Notes: generated from the sequence alone by a model not told the origin. 64,000 nucleotides of DNA from an uncultured Shewanella sp. (GCF_947501225.1 NZ_CANMUW010000012.1:62001-126000), one strand, 5' to 3'; numbered from the stretch's first letter, positions 1 through 9,044 are shown. Program-made: numbers and translations.

Positions 1-571
1 CTTGCGTCGAGCCACTGACGGCAAACTGAGCCGCCTGTGAGACATTCTCACCATAGATGAGCTTGGGCTCTATCGATTCCCACAGTCCCATCCCCTGCAG
101 CAGCTCCCTTGCCCGCTCACCATACGGCGCATGTTCGGGGTTAGCTATGGCGAAGCGTTGCAGTTTACCCGCGCTCAACATCGACTTAAGACCGTTGAGA
201 TCCGAGTCCAACTCGAGTGGAGAGCTTTTCGGAGCCGCAATGGCTAATCGGCCGACCGCATAGAGCACCCCATCATCGATGGCGGCTCCCGAGCTGGCTA
301 ACTGATGAATATATTTCTCATCGGCCGACATAAACAGCTGAAAGGGAGCACCATGTTTAATCTGCGCCACAAAATTGCCCGAGGATCCATAAGAGATCCT
401 TACCCTTTCACCCGTCTCTTCGGTGAAGCGTTTGGCGATTTCATCGAGAGCAAACTTGATGTTAGATGCCGCAGCAATCGCCGGTACATCGCTCGCAGCC
501 TGCGCATTCAGGCTTGAAAACAAAACTAAAACGCTGATACAAAGCGCAAACAGCCCTTTAAACTTCCTCAT
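1..571 (-). CDS. modA: Molybdate ABC transporter substrate-binding protein ModA (C-terminus outside window)
   Basis: Periplasmic molybdate-binding component of a ModABC importer. The reading frame starts at ATG 569-571 and stays open to the window edge, giving about 190 residues. It begins with a signal peptide (MRKFKGLFALCISVLVLF, cleavage near NAQAAS), then AAASNIKFALDEIAKRF, SYGSSGNFVAQIKHGAPF and LFMSADEKY. The SSGNF and GAPFQLFMSAD stretches are typical ModA oxyanion-binding segments. It lies 34 bp after moaE on the same strand, so it probably ends the moa operon and leads into modB and modC beyond the window. Linking molybdate uptake with cofactor synthesis is a sensible grouping beside the formate dehydrogenases. 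Identification is firm; only the C-terminal part is unseen. Confidence 0.9.
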   Translation of the reverse strand, partial: MRKFKGLFALCISVLVLFSSLNAQAASDVPAIAAASNIKFALDEIAKRFTEETGERVRISYGSSGNFVAQIKHGAPFQLFMSADEKYIHQLASSGAAIDDGVLYAVGRLAIAAPKSSPLELDSDLNGLKSMLSAGKLQRFAIANPEHAPYGERARELLQGMGLWESIEPKLIYGENVSQAAQFAVSGSTQ

Positions 572-604
572 TATTCCCTTCCCGAATATGCTAAGCCCGA
601 CCTC

Positions 605-1069
605 TTACTTATCCCACATCTTAGCCGCCTGCTCATCGGCATCTTTAGCTTCGACCCAGTTCTTACCACTCTCGCCGGCTTCTAACTTCCAGAAGGGAGC
701 CTTGGTCTTAAGAAAATCTATCAGGAACTCACAGGCAGCAAATGCGGCTTTACGGTGAGCACTGGTCACGCCGATAAATACAATCTGCTCACCCAGGGCC
801 ATAGTACCGACACGATGAATGATGGTCACATTATTCAACGGCCAACGCTCGCGAGCTTCAACGGCAATCTGGTTTAAGACCGCTTCGGTCATGCCCGGGT
901 AGTGCTCCAGCGTCAGGTCGGTGACCACACTGCCATCATTAAAGTCCCTGACCTTACCAACAAAGGTGACTACGGCTCCATCGCCGTTATCATCGGCAAT
1001 CAGGGCGTACTCTTGGGGCACACTAAAATCTTCGGTCTGTACCAGAACCTTATTCATAGTCGCAGACAT
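605..1069 (-). CDS. moaE: Molybdopterin synthase catalytic subunit MoaE
   Basis: Large subunit of molybdopterin synthase, which with MoaD converts precursor Z (cPMP) to molybdopterin in the cytoplasm. Family signatures are present: GAVVTFVGKVRDFN, LTLEHYPGMTE, RWPLNNVTIIHRVG, FIGVTSAHRKAAF and the near-C-terminal FLKTKAPFWKLE containing the catalytic lysines. About 154 residues is the normal length. I prefer the ATG at 1069 because a GGAGGGTGAGC Shine-Dalgarno stretch sits just before it. A GTG two codons upstream (1075) overlaps the moaD stop and is a possible alternative. Translation is probably coupled to moaD. Confidence 0.95.
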   Translation of the reverse strand: MSATMNKVLVQTEDFSVPQEYALIADDNGDGAVVTFVGKVRDFNDGSVVTDLTLEHYPGMTEAVLNQIAVEARERWPLNNVTIIHRVGTMALGEQIVFIGVTSAHRKAAFAACEFLIDFLKTKAPFWKLEAGESGKNWVEAKDADEQAAKMWDK

Positions 1070-1071
1070 GC

Positions 1072-1323
1072 TCACCCTCCGGTAACAGGCGGGAAGAAAG
1101 CCACTTCGTCACCATCTTGTATCGGAGTATCCCAGCTGCTGATGGTTTGATTTACGGCCACAAGCAGTTTGTCAGAGGCTAACACCCGCCCCCACTTCTC
1201 ATCTTTAGCGGCCAGTGACGCGCGAAGAGTCTCGGCAGAGCTGAGCTCATCAGTCGCTTCAACCTGAAGAGCGCTTTCACCCAATAACTCTCTAACCTGT
1301 GCAAAAAATAATACGTTTATCAT
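1072..1323 (-). CDS. moaD: Molybdopterin synthase sulfur carrier subunit MoaD
   Basis: Small ubiquitin-like sulfur carrier of molybdopterin synthase. The 83-residue protein has the MoaD pattern: N-terminal INVLFFAQVRELLG, middle VAVNQTISSWDTPIQDGDEVAFFPPVTGG, and the essential C-terminal Gly-Gly that is adenylylated by MoeB and carries the thiocarboxylate. It lies between moaC (10 bp upstream) and moaE (overlapping or touching), as in the classical moaABCDE operon. Confidence 0.95.
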   Translation of the reverse strand: MINVLFFAQVRELLGESALQVEATDELSSAETLRASLAAKDEKWGRVLASDKLLVAVNQTISSWDTPIQDGDEVAFFPPVTGG

Positions 1324-1332
1324 AACTAATCT

Positions 1333-1809
1333 CTATACCTTAAAATGACCAGACTTACCGCCACGCTTCTCTAACAGACGAGTCTGTGAGATCACCATAT
1401 CTTTCTGAACTGCTTTACACATATCGTAGATGGTCAAGGCCGCTACCGAAGCTGCTGTTAGCGCCTCCATCTCGACCCCCGTCTTACCCGACAGCTTACA
1501 TAAGCTGGTGATACGCACCCGGTTAAACTCAGGCTGAGCCTCCAGTTCGACCTCAACCTTAGTCAACATCAAAGGGTGGCATAATGGAATAAGATCCGAG
1601 GTCTTCTTTGCCGCCTGAATACCAGCGATACGAGCCGTTGCAAACACATCACCCTTGTGATGACTGCCGCTCATTATCATCTCCAGCGTATCCGCAGCCA
1701 TTTCGATAAAGGCTTCGGCTCTGGCTTCTCTCTCGGTTACCGCTTTTTCGGTCACATCAACCATGTGGGCATTGCCATCGGCGTTGATATGAGTAAATTC
1801 ATTCGACAT
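1333..1809 (-). CDS. moaC: Cyclic pyranopterin monophosphate synthase MoaC
   Basis: Acts after MoaA to form cyclic pyranopterin monophosphate, the first stable intermediate of molybdenum cofactor biosynthesis. The 158 residues match the family length. Visible signatures: THINADGNAHMVDVTEKAVTEREA at the N-terminus (quoted as separate parts THINADGNAHMVDV and TEKAVTEREA), KKTSDLIPLCHPLMLTKV with the conserved CHP, and SGKTGVEMEALTAASVAALTIYDMCKA. It sits 80 bp downstream of moaB in the same orientation. Confidence 0.96.
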   Translation of the reverse strand: MSNEFTHINADGNAHMVDVTEKAVTEREARAEAFIEMAADTLEMIMSGSHHKGDVFATARIAGIQAAKKTSDLIPLCHPLMLTKVEVELEAQPEFNRVRITSLCKLSGKTGVEMEALTAASVAALTIYDMCKAVQKDMVISQTRLLEKRGGKSGHFKV

Positions 1810-1889
1810 CTGTTCTGACCTTTTACATTAACGCAATTCAAATAGAAAACTCACCCGGTATTACTGCTTAGCAATACTGAGGCTACGAC

Positions 1890-2414
1890 TTAACCAGATA
1901 TTTTTTTCACATGCATCACAAAGTTACAGGGTCTATGTGTTGCATCCAACTGTTCTTTAATGATTTTTGTCCACCCGGTGCGACACGCCCCGGTTGAGCC
2001 TGGCAGGCAAAAGATAGCAGTTTGGTTAGCAAAGCCACCCAGCGCCCTCGACTGTACGGTCGATGTGCCTAATTCGGTATAGGTGACATGACGAAATAAC
2101 TCACCAAACCCCTCTATCTCTCTGTCGAAAAGAGGCTTTACCGCTTCCGGTGTGTTATCACGCTCGGTAAAACCCGTTCCACCGGTTGTGATAATAACCT
2201 GCACCTCATCGGATGCTATCCATTGAGATAACACCGAGCGTATCTTGTACTTATCATCTTTAATCAACTTACGCTCGACAAGCTTATGACCGGCTTCGAG
2301 CAGATTATCTTCCAGAAACTGTCCGGAAGTATCCTGGCTTAAGTCACGAGAATCAGACAAGGTGAGTACAGCTATGTTTAATGGTACAAATTGGGTATTG
2401 ATGCAGTGTCCCAT
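1890..2414 (-). CDS. moaB: Molybdenum cofactor biosynthesis protein MoaB
   Basis: MoaB/MogA-fold protein of molybdenum cofactor synthesis, related to the enzymes that adenylylate molybdopterin. It shows ITTGGTGFTERDNTPEAV, the phosphate/pterin-binding TTGGTG motif, and FDREIEGFGELFR, STVQSRALGGF, CLPGSTGACRTGW and LDATHRPCNF. The open frame extends 32 codons further upstream, but homologues begin near MGHCINTQFVPLNIAVLTLS, so I place the start at ATG 2414 (174 residues). MoaB's exact role in bacteria is less clear than that of MogA. Confidence 0.9.
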   Translation of the reverse strand: MGHCINTQFVPLNIAVLTLSDSRDLSQDTSGQFLEDNLLEAGHKLVERKLIKDDKYKIRSVLSQWIASDEVQVIITTGGTGFTERDNTPEAVKPLFDREIEGFGELFRHVTYTELGTSTVQSRALGGFANQTAIFCLPGSTGACRTGWTKIIKEQLDATHRPCNFVMHVKKISG

Positions 2415-2593
2415 AAATAGTTCTCTTAAACTGTAGTTGATAGTAACCCGATGTTTAACCACGAAATTATAATCGTAACCGGCATAATAAATTTGATGCG
2501 GGTCATGCAATGATTAACTATAACCAGCTGTGCAACATAGGGTCATATAATAGGCAGGCAAATATCTGGATATAAGCCTGCCTCTCTTATCGA

Positions 2594-3574
2594 CTAACCG
2601 CCGATAGACGCTAAATGTTGAGTCACACCTGTTATGCCATCGTGGAGGAAGTGAGTCTCTTTCTTCTGTATGAGCTGTCCATGGAGGCGCTCTACGAGTT
2701 CAACCCTTTGACTCTCATGTTGAAGCAGGTCTCTGAGATCGACACCATTTTCAGTAAAGAGGCAGAGATGAAGTTTTCCGTTTGCAGAAACCCGTAAGCG
2801 GTTACAGCTGGCACAGAAGTTTTTCTCATAGGGCATGATCAGGCCGATGCGGCCCTTGTGATCCTCATGACTGAAATTCTGAGCCGGGCCATCATCGACA
2901 GCAGGCTGGTCATAGGTCCACCCCTGCTCTATGAGTTGCGATTTGATATCGGCACCGGCCAGATGGTGCGCCTGAAAGTAGTCATGTCCCAGACCCGTTT
3001 CCATCAACTCTATGAAACGCAGATCTATCGGTGTGTGCTTTATCCAGTGCAGAAAACGGGGCAGATCTTTATCATTCAAGCCTTTGAGCAGTACGGCATT
3101 GATCTTCACCCGCTCGAAACCCGCCTCGAGTGCAGCATCAATCCCACGCATCACCTCATCGAACTTATTTTCACCAGTGATCTGATAAAACATCTTAGGA
3201 TCGAGACTGTCGACCGAGACATTGATCCGTCTCAACCCGGCGTCATACCACTCTTTAGCATGCTTCTCTAAACGATAGCCATTGGTTGTCGTTGCAATGG
3301 TCTTAATCTTATCGTTGTCGGCAACAGCCCGAATGATATCGGTAAAGTCTTTTCGAAGGGTAGGTTCGCCACCTGTGATACGGATCTTCTGAGTACCGAC
3401 CTGAGAAAAGGCGGCGATCAAATTCTCTATTTCGCTTAACGCCAGAAATTTAGAGCGTCCGTCTGGACGATAACCGTCAGGAAGGCAGTATGTGCATTTG
3501 AAATTACAAACGTCAGTAACAGACATCCGTAAATAGTGAAATCTTCGACCAAATTTGTCTTGTAGTTGAGACAT
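2594..3574 (-). CDS. moaA: GTP 3',8-cyclase MoaA (radical SAM)
   Basis: Radical SAM enzyme that converts GTP to 3',8-cyclo-GTP, the first step of molybdenum cofactor synthesis. The N-terminal cluster motif is SVTDVCNFKCTYCLPDGY (CxxxCxxC), followed by RITGGEPTLRKD. The C-terminal second cluster is FCASCNRLRVSANGKLHLCLF. I set the start at ATG 3574 (326 residues) because GGAAAGGTGATC directly precedes it and homologues start with MSQLQDKFGRRFHYLR. The longer frame to 3640 would run into the structured leader. It is the first gene of the moa operon. Confidence 0.95.
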   Translation of the reverse strand: MSQLQDKFGRRFHYLRMSVTDVCNFKCTYCLPDGYRPDGRSKFLALSEIENLIAAFSQVGTQKIRITGGEPTLRKDFTDIIRAVADNDKIKTIATTTNGYRLEKHAKEWYDAGLRRINVSVDSLDPKMFYQITGENKFDEVMRGIDAALEAGFERVKINAVLLKGLNDKDLPRFLHWIKHTPIDLRFIELMETGLGHDYFQAHHLAGADIKSQLIEQGWTYDQPAVDDGPAQNFSHEDHKGRIGLIMPYEKNFCASCNRLRVSANGKLHLCLFTENGVDLRDLLQHESQRVELVERLHGQLIQKKETHFLHDGITGVTQHLASIGG

Positions 3575-3720
3575 GATCACCTTTCCAAGTAAGGGGAGGT
3601 GAGAGCATTTCTGTTCACACCCCGGTGGCGTTATTGCCACGGCTTAGCGTCCATATCTGTTGACGTAGGACAAAAAGCTCGGAGAACCGTCAGGGGCTAA
3701 TTATAGTCCTATTTAAAATT
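3575..3720 (-). promoter_or_regulatory. Structured moaA leader, candidate Moco riboswitch
   Basis: This is the untranslated region before moaA on the minus strand. It contains a strong hairpin (GTGGC at 3625-3629 pairing with GCCAC at 3636-3640, extended by CCG/CGG) and, further upstream, TCTCCGAGC (3677-3685, minus strand). Purine-rich conserved blocks and a hairpin just before moaA recall the Moco RNA motif that precedes moaA in many gammaproteobacteria. The match is from memory and has not been scored against the covariance model. The rest of the 350-bp gap up to the next gene at 3925 holds divergent promoters that I could not delimit. Confidence 0.45.
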
Positions 3721-3924
3721 CAATCCATAGCGGAAATGCTGCAATCCTTGTTCGAGATCAATCAGGCGTTAACATTTTGTGACACCCCTCACATACATAA
3801 TTAGTATCAAACAGGCAGGAATCACTGTTTAAACTCTGTGCCATTGTTCATTTTTGCGGTATGGTGGAGATAATGATTAAAACACCCGTTTAACGGGGAG
3901 AAGTGACCGACTAGAGGTGAAGTG

Positions 3925-5574
3925 ATGGAACGCGAATCGATGGAGTTCGATGTCGTCATCGTTGGAGCCGGCCCTGCGGGACTGGCTACAGCGTGTCGAC
4001 TAATGCAGGTATCGAAAGACAGTGGCCAGGAACTAACTGTCTGTGTAGTAGAAAAAGGCTCGGAGGTTGGAGCCCATATACTCTCCGGAGCGGTTTTTGA
4101 ACCTAAGGTGCTGGATGAACTGTTCCCTGACTGGCATGAAAAGGGAGCACCACTTCACACCGCGGTAAAGTCAGATGAACTTCATATGTTGAGCTCTGCC
4201 ACTGACTCGCGTGCCATGCCCGACTCACTCCTGCCCAAGACAATGCATAATGAGGGGAACTACATTATCAGCGTAGGCAACCTGGCTCGCTGGCTCGCCG
4301 AACGCGCCGAAGAACTTGGCGTCGAAATATTTCCGGGCTTCCCCGCAAGTGAACTGCTCTTCAATGAAGATGACAGTGTAAAGGGGATCTTGATTGGTGA
4401 TATGGGTATCGGGGCCGACGGAAAAGCTAAAGATAGCTTTGAACCCGGCATGGAGCTTCACGCTAAATATACTGTCTTCAGTGAGGGTTGCCGTGGCCAC
4501 TTAGGCAAACAACTCATAGAGAAATATCACTTAGATAACGGTAAGACGCCCCAGCACTATGGCTTGGGTTTCAAAGAGATCTGGAAGGTCCCAAGTGAAC
4601 AACATCAGCAGGGTAAGGTGGTTCATACCGGCGGCTGGCCATTAACCGATGGCGCCTCAGGTGGCGGTTATCTCTATCATCTTGAAGATAATCAGATCGC
4701 AGTGGGCCTTATCGTCGATCTTAATTATCAAAACCCGCACCTGAGTCCTTTCGACGAGTTCCAGCGTTATAAGACCCACCCGGTCATCTCGCAATACTTA
4801 ACCGGGGGCGAACGCCTGAGCTACGGTGCACGGGCGATCACCAAGGGGGGCTTAAACTCACTGCCCAAGATGAGCTTCCCCGGTGGTCTGATTATTGGTT
4901 GTAATGCCGGTACCCTCAATTTTGCCAAGATCAAAGGTACACATACGGCCATGAAGAGCGGAATGCTGGCAGCTGAAACTATCGCACAGGCACATCTTGC
5001 CGGGGTCGAAGGCGGTAAAGACCTTGACTGTTTCAATGACAGATTTACGGAGAGTTGGTTACAGGATGAATTATATAGGTCTCGTAACTTCGGGCCGGCG
5101 ATGCACAAGTTCGGTACCTACCTGGGTGGCGCCTTCAACTATATTGATCAGAACTGGTTCGGTGGCAAGTTCCCTATCACCCTGAGGGACGAGAAGCCCG
5201 ATCACGCTCAGATGGCAGATGTAAACAGCTATAGTAAAATCGATTATCCCAAACCCGACGGTAAGCTGAGCTTCGATAAACTCTCCTCTGTATACCTTTC
5301 GAACACCTTCCACGAAGAGGACCAGCTATGTCACCTTCGACTCAAGGATGCGCGTATCCCTATCGATGTAAATCTGGTGAAGTTTGATGAACCCGCTCAG
5401 CGCTATTGTCCTGCCGGGGTTTATGAAGTTATCGAAGAGGAAGGTGAAAGCAAATTCATGATCAATGCTCAGAACTGCATTCACTGTAAAACATGCGATA
5501 TAAAAGATCCCAGCCAAAATATCACCTGGGTGACTCCCGAAGGCGGCGGTGGACCAAACTACCCCAACATGTAG
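3925..5574 (+). CDS. Electron transfer flavoprotein-ubiquinone oxidoreductase
   Basis: Membrane-associated FAD and 4Fe-4S enzyme that passes electrons from electron transfer flavoprotein to the quinone pool, mostly from fatty-acid and amino-acid oxidation. The N-terminal FAD site is VVIVGAGPAGLATACRL; central segments include LSGAVFEP and GFKEIWKVP; IIGCNAGTLNF continues the flavin domain. Near the C-terminus INAQNCIHCKTCDIKDPSQN supplies cluster cysteines, ending with GGGGPNYPNM. About 549 residues is normal. A GTG at 3922 is too close to the AGAGGTGA ribosome site, so ATG 3925 is preferred. It is a single-gene unit with its own terminator. Confidence 0.95.
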   Translation: MERESMEFDVVIVGAGPAGLATACRLMQVSKDSGQELTVCVVEKGSEVGAHILSGAVFEPKVLDELFPDWHEKGAPLHTAVKSDELHMLSSATDSRAMPDSLLPKTMHNEGNYIISVGNLARWLAERAEELGVEIFPGFPASELLFNEDDSVKGILIGDMGIGADGKAKDSFEPGMELHAKYTVFSEGCRGHLGKQLIEKYHLDNGKTPQHYGLGFKEIWKVPSEQHQQGKVVHTGGWPLTDGASGGGYLYHLEDNQIAVGLIVDLNYQNPHLSPFDEFQRYKTHPVISQYLTGGERLSYGARAITKGGLNSLPKMSFPGGLIIGCNAGTLNFAKIKGTHTAMKSGMLAAETIAQAHLAGVEGGKDLDCFNDRFTESWLQDELYRSRNFGPAMHKFGTYLGGAFNYIDQNWFGGKFPITLRDEKPDHAQMADVNSYSKIDYPKPDGKLSFDKLSSVYLSNTFHEEDQLCHLRLKDARIPIDVNLVKFDEPAQRYCPAGVYEVIEEEGESKFMINAQNCIHCKTCDIKDPSQNITWVTPEGGGGPNYPNM

Positions 5575-5586
5575 TTTATAAAGCAA

Positions 5587-5617
5587 AATACGCGCTCCCT
5601 TGAGCGCGTATTTTTTT
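5587..5617 (+). terminator. Rho-independent terminator after ETF-QO
   Basis: Perfect stem ACGCGCTC (5590-5597) and GAGCGCGT (5602-5609) with loop CCTT, followed by a run of seven T. It begins 12 bp after the stop codon of the flavoprotein gene. Confidence 0.93.
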
Positions 5618-5865
5618 AACATGTATAAAAATCAGCCATTGCATTCGAGTCAAAAAATAATCATAATCCACTTCTCTAATAAAAGCGTTACAAAACAAGC
5701 AAGCGCTAATTTTTCTTTCAGAAAAAAAGTCAACTATCCTACTAAACTAATAGCTGAGGCATTCAATAAGAGTGTTCACTATTATCTGTCTCTTTACCCA
5801 AACGCAGGCTCCATCACTTTGGTAACCGAACTCCAGTCGGTTCAAGAATAAGCGGATTGCAAACT

Positions 5866-7779
5866 ATGAACTTTAATATGCTCACAATTAAACAGAAGAT
5901 ATTACTTACGGTGACGCTCGCCGTGCTGTTATCTACCATTCTTGTAGGAGTCCTTAGCCAACGCAGTGCAAAGGACGTTGTCGAGCAGCGGATGCTGAAT
6001 TCAGAGATGCCAAGCATGTTGCAGCAGATCCGCAACAAGGTCGAACTGGATATTTCAACCTTAATGAATGCCGCCGAGCAGCTTGCAAACAGCCGCATGC
6101 TCATTCAATGGCTGGAGGATGGCCGCCCGGTCGAGAGTGAGGAGCTGGTCACCAATCAGCTTAAAGATATCACAGGGCAGTACCATTTAGCCCAAGCCTC
6201 GTTCGCCGACAGGGAGACCGCCGCCTATTACACCCAGAATGGTTTCTTACGTGAGCTCACTCCATCTCAGGACGGCTGGTTTTTCGATTATAAAAACAGC
6301 GGCACAGAGCGCATGCTCAATGTCTTTACCGAGGCCAATGGCGATGTGAAGCTGTTTATCAACTATCAGCAGCCTAATGGCCGAGGATTAGTCGGCTTGG
6401 CAAAGTCTCTCGATGATATGGTAAGACTGCTCGCCTCCTTTAAGATTGAACAGACCGGCTTCGTTTATCTCGTCGATGCAAAGGGGCAGGTAAAATTACA
6501 CCAGGATACGGCTCAAATTGGTAATGCCGACCTCAACAGCCTCTACCAAGGTAACACCAATAGCCTGCTCAATCGAAGTGACTTCAGCCTTTTAAAAACC
6601 GAGATCGATGGAGAGGCGATGCTGGTTGCCAGTAGCTATATCCCCTCGATGGACTGGTACCTTATCGCACAGGTCCCTGAGGGAGAGATGTTTGCCCTGC
6701 TCGAAGAGTCTGCATATCAGATCTTAATATGGACCATACTCATTGCTGTGGGCTTCATTGTCTTGGCCACCTTTGTTGCCGGTTCCGTCAGTCGTCCCAT
6801 CTCAGTCGTAGCCTCCATGCTACAGGACATAGGTGAAGGTGAAGGCGATCTGCGCCAGCGTTTGCCCGTCGAAGGTAACGACGAGCTGACTCAACTGGCG
6901 AAAGGGTTCAACAGCTTCATCAGTAAAATTCAGGGTTCTATCATCGAAGTCACTGAAACCAGTGAACAGTTGAGCCTGTCGGCTAAAGATGTCGCCAGCC
7001 AGGCTGAGCAGACCCTCTCCGATAGCCAGCTACAGAAAGACCAGACCATGATGGTAGTTACCGCGATCAATGAGATGGGAGCAACCGTTAACGAAATCGC
7101 CGGTAACGCAGCTCAGGCAGCGGATACGGCAAGAAGTGCCGACACCGAGTCCAACACCGGGCAGGGTGTCGTTACACGCGCCCGCGATACCATCAACCAA
7201 CTGTCCAGCGATGTGGAGCAGGTCGGTGAGGTCATCGAGTCTCTGGCGACTCATACTAAATCGATCGGGGGAATTTTAGATGTTATCCGCGCCGTATCAG
7301 AGCAAACCAACCTACTCGCACTGAATGCCGCCATTGAGGCCGCGCGAGCCGGTGAAGCGGGACGTGGATTCGCCGTCGTCGCCGATGAGGTGCGCAACCT
7401 TGCCTCGCGTACGGCCGAATCGACCGATGAAGTACAGATAATGATAGATAAGCTACAGTCTGAGGCCGGCAGAGCCGTCGATGCCATGACTCAGAGCCGC
7501 TCCCGCTCTATCGAAGGTGTCACTGCTGTCGATGAGGCGAGTCAGTCACTATCAGGGATCAGTGAGCGGATAGGCCATATCACAGATATGAATATCCAGG
7601 TGGCAGCTGCAACCGAAGAGCAGTCAACCGTGGTCGAAGATATCAACCGTAACGTCACCGAGATCAGCGAGATCACCCAGAGAACGGCCAACACCTCCCA
7701 GGCTGCGGCTCAGGCGAGTCAGTCACTTAATCAGCTCGCCAACCGCCTTGACACCTTAGTGGCCGGATTTAAGGTATAA
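5866..7779 (+). CDS. Methyl-accepting chemotaxis protein with dCache-type sensor
   Basis: Transmembrane chemoreceptor, about 638 residues. A first membrane helix (about residues 9-29) precedes a large periplasmic double-Cache-like sensor with YYTQNGFLRELTPSQDGWFF and a second module with GFVYLVDAKGQVKLHQD. A second helix (about 285-308) leads to a HAMP domain (SRPISVVASML) and a cytoplasmic signalling domain whose hairpin tip contains AVSEQTNLLALNAAIEAARA and GFAVVADEVRNLA. The frame could also begin at TTG 5857; ATG 5866 is the more usual choice. The sensor resembles that of the diguanylate cyclase at 12324-13781. No CheR-docking pentapeptide is visible at the C-terminus (LVAGFKV). The ligand is unknown. 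Confidence 0.93.
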   Translation: MNFNMLTIKQKILLTVTLAVLLSTILVGVLSQRSAKDVVEQRMLNSEMPSMLQQIRNKVELDISTLMNAAEQLANSRMLIQWLEDGRPVESEELVTNQLKDITGQYHLAQASFADRETAAYYTQNGFLRELTPSQDGWFFDYKNSGTERMLNVFTEANGDVKLFINYQQPNGRGLVGLAKSLDDMVRLLASFKIEQTGFVYLVDAKGQVKLHQDTAQIGNADLNSLYQGNTNSLLNRSDFSLLKTEIDGEAMLVASSYIPSMDWYLIAQVPEGEMFALLEESAYQILIWTILIAVGFIVLATFVAGSVSRPISVVASMLQDIGEGEGDLRQRLPVEGNDELTQLAKGFNSFISKIQGSIIEVTETSEQLSLSAKDVASQAEQTLSDSQLQKDQTMMVVTAINEMGATVNEIAGNAAQAADTARSADTESNTGQGVVTRARDTINQLSSDVEQVGEVIESLATHTKSIGGILDVIRAVSEQTNLLALNAAIEAARAGEAGRGFAVVADEVRNLASRTAESTDEVQIMIDKLQSEAGRAVDAMTQSRSRSIEGVTAVDEASQSLSGISERIGHITDMNIQVAAATEEQSTVVEDINRNVTEISEITQRTANTSQAAAQASQSLNQLANRLDTLVAGFKV

Positions 7780-8042
7780 TACCAATCAGTATAAAGATGT
7801 GATCGCTCAGCGAGAGTTTAGCGTTTCTGAGGCAAGGCAACGAGTAAAGAGCATAGTATTCTAGGTTTAAGCTCGTTAACACAGCATCAGATGCGCTAAA
7901 ACTTGCCTTTTAGGAGCTTTTTGGGCTGCCTACTTCTTCGTTGAATAACTTCAAAAGGGAGCACCATTACATCAGTTATCCGCCTCGAATTAGTTTGCCC
8001 AAAATAGCTCTGAGTAGATCACTTTCTTATGCTGATTGGTAT
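7779..8042. mobile_element. MITE-like element with terminal inverted repeats
   Basis: Non-coding 264-bp segment bounded by ATACCAATCAGTATAA (7779-7794) and its near-perfect reverse complement TTATGCTGATTGGTAT (8027-8042), one mismatch in 16. Similarity continues inward on both sides (GTGATC then CTCAG within the first 35 bases of each end). TA lies outside each end but no longer target duplication is clear. It encodes no convincing protein and begins at the stop codon of the chemoreceptor gene. This is the picture expected for a non-autonomous miniature transposon; the source transposase is not in this window. The gap from 8043 to 8150 shows nothing recognisable. Confidence 0.65.
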
Positions 8043-8150
8043 AACGGCGGAAAGAGCAAAGATGACGCGATGCTAGAAGATGGCCTTCGCCCTAATCGAC
8101 ACTCACGTTATTCTTGCTCTATAAAAACCATAGACTAGTTTGCTAACTTT

Positions 8151-8167
8151 CCGGGGGCAACCCCCGG
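8151..8167. other. GC-rich perfect hairpin
   Basis: CCGGGGG (8151-8157) and CCCCCGG (8161-8167) form a 7-bp GC stem with loop CAA, about 35 bp downstream of the stop of the minus-strand MOSC gene. No T-run follows on the minus strand, so it is a poor intrinsic terminator but may still act as a transcript end. Confidence 0.4.
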
Positions 8168-8200
8168 CCCCCCCGAACAGAAGGAGGCCTGTTCCTGAAG

Positions 8201-8899
8201 CTAGTTCCCCTGCGGACCGAACAGGCGCATCTGCCAGCCCTCAATTTTTAGAGTTTCCAACCTTCTTTGTAAGCTATCTACCCAGGAGGTGGCAAGGCCC
8301 TCACAGGAAGCCAACCTGTCATAGGCTCGCGCATCAAACTCGGGAGAAAAATAGATAGCCATCGCCTCCCTGACACTGATATCGGTTCTGCGTTCGAGCA
8401 GTGAGACGCCATCATGATGCGATATATGTCCGGGCTTAAGTACACGATAGAACCAGCCACACAGGCCGCTGGTTTGCATCGCATAAGCAAACTCCCTATG
8501 GCCAAACTGATGATTTAACTTGAAGCAGGGCGACCTGGGTTGAGTCACCTGTAACTCAACATCACCGATGGCTATGACGTCACCGATATTAACCCGGTTC
8601 TCATCTAAACCTACGCTGCTGATGTTCTCTCCCATGGCCGGAGCATCTTTAAACTGACTCATCATATCCCAGCGACGGTACTGTCCATAATGCTCCCTGG
8701 GAAAATGGTGCAACACACGATCCACTCCACCGTGATGACGGGTATCGGCCTGAGCATCACCTGATACACAGTCTAACCCGACATCTAACCCGGTAACGGC
8801 CCTCTTCTGATCTATACCTGTGGGAATACCTGATTCTAGACGGGTTTCACTGCCCAGATACAGTCCGGATAATCGGTTTACGAGTACACCTTTCGACAT
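8201..8899 (-). CDS. MOSC domain-containing protein (YiiM-like)
   Basis: 232-residue cytoplasmic protein of the MOSC superfamily, close in layout to E. coli YiiM, which uses molybdenum cofactor and helps detoxify N-hydroxylated base analogues. Recognisable segments are the N-terminal VNRLSGLYLG, DAQADTRHHGGVDRVLHHFPREHY, MGENISSVGLDENRVNIGD and VTQPRSPCFKLNHQFG, whose cysteine is the likely cofactor thiolate ligand. The C-terminal region (REAMAIYFSPEFD) matches the YiiM-type helical tail. Substrate cannot be told from sequence. Confidence 0.85.
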   Translation of the reverse strand: MSKGVLVNRLSGLYLGSETRLESGIPTGIDQKRAVTGLDVGLDCVSGDAQADTRHHGGVDRVLHHFPREHYGQYRRWDMMSQFKDAPAMGENISSVGLDENRVNIGDVIAIGDVELQVTQPRSPCFKLNHQFGHREFAYAMQTSGLCGWFYRVLKPGHISHHDGVSLLERRTDISVREAMAIYFSPEFDARAYDRLASCEGLATSWVDSLQRRLETLKIEGWQMRLFGPQGN

Positions 8900-9044
8900 C
8901 TAACTCTCCATTATTAAATCGTCTCACCCAAGCCCAACTCCTAACATAACACGGACATATCCATACAAAGTGAGTCTGTTTCCTGTTTAAGCAAATAAAG
9001 ATAATGCCACCAACGTAAATAACTCACTTACTCAAGGCCAGACT

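Noticed and set aside
5600..5851. 83-codon open frame after ETF-QO
   Set aside because: Begins inside the terminator hairpin, no ribosome site, no similarity seen.
7941..8138. 65-codon open frame inside the MITE-like element
   Set aside because: It crosses the terminal inverted repeat and is not similar to any transposase.
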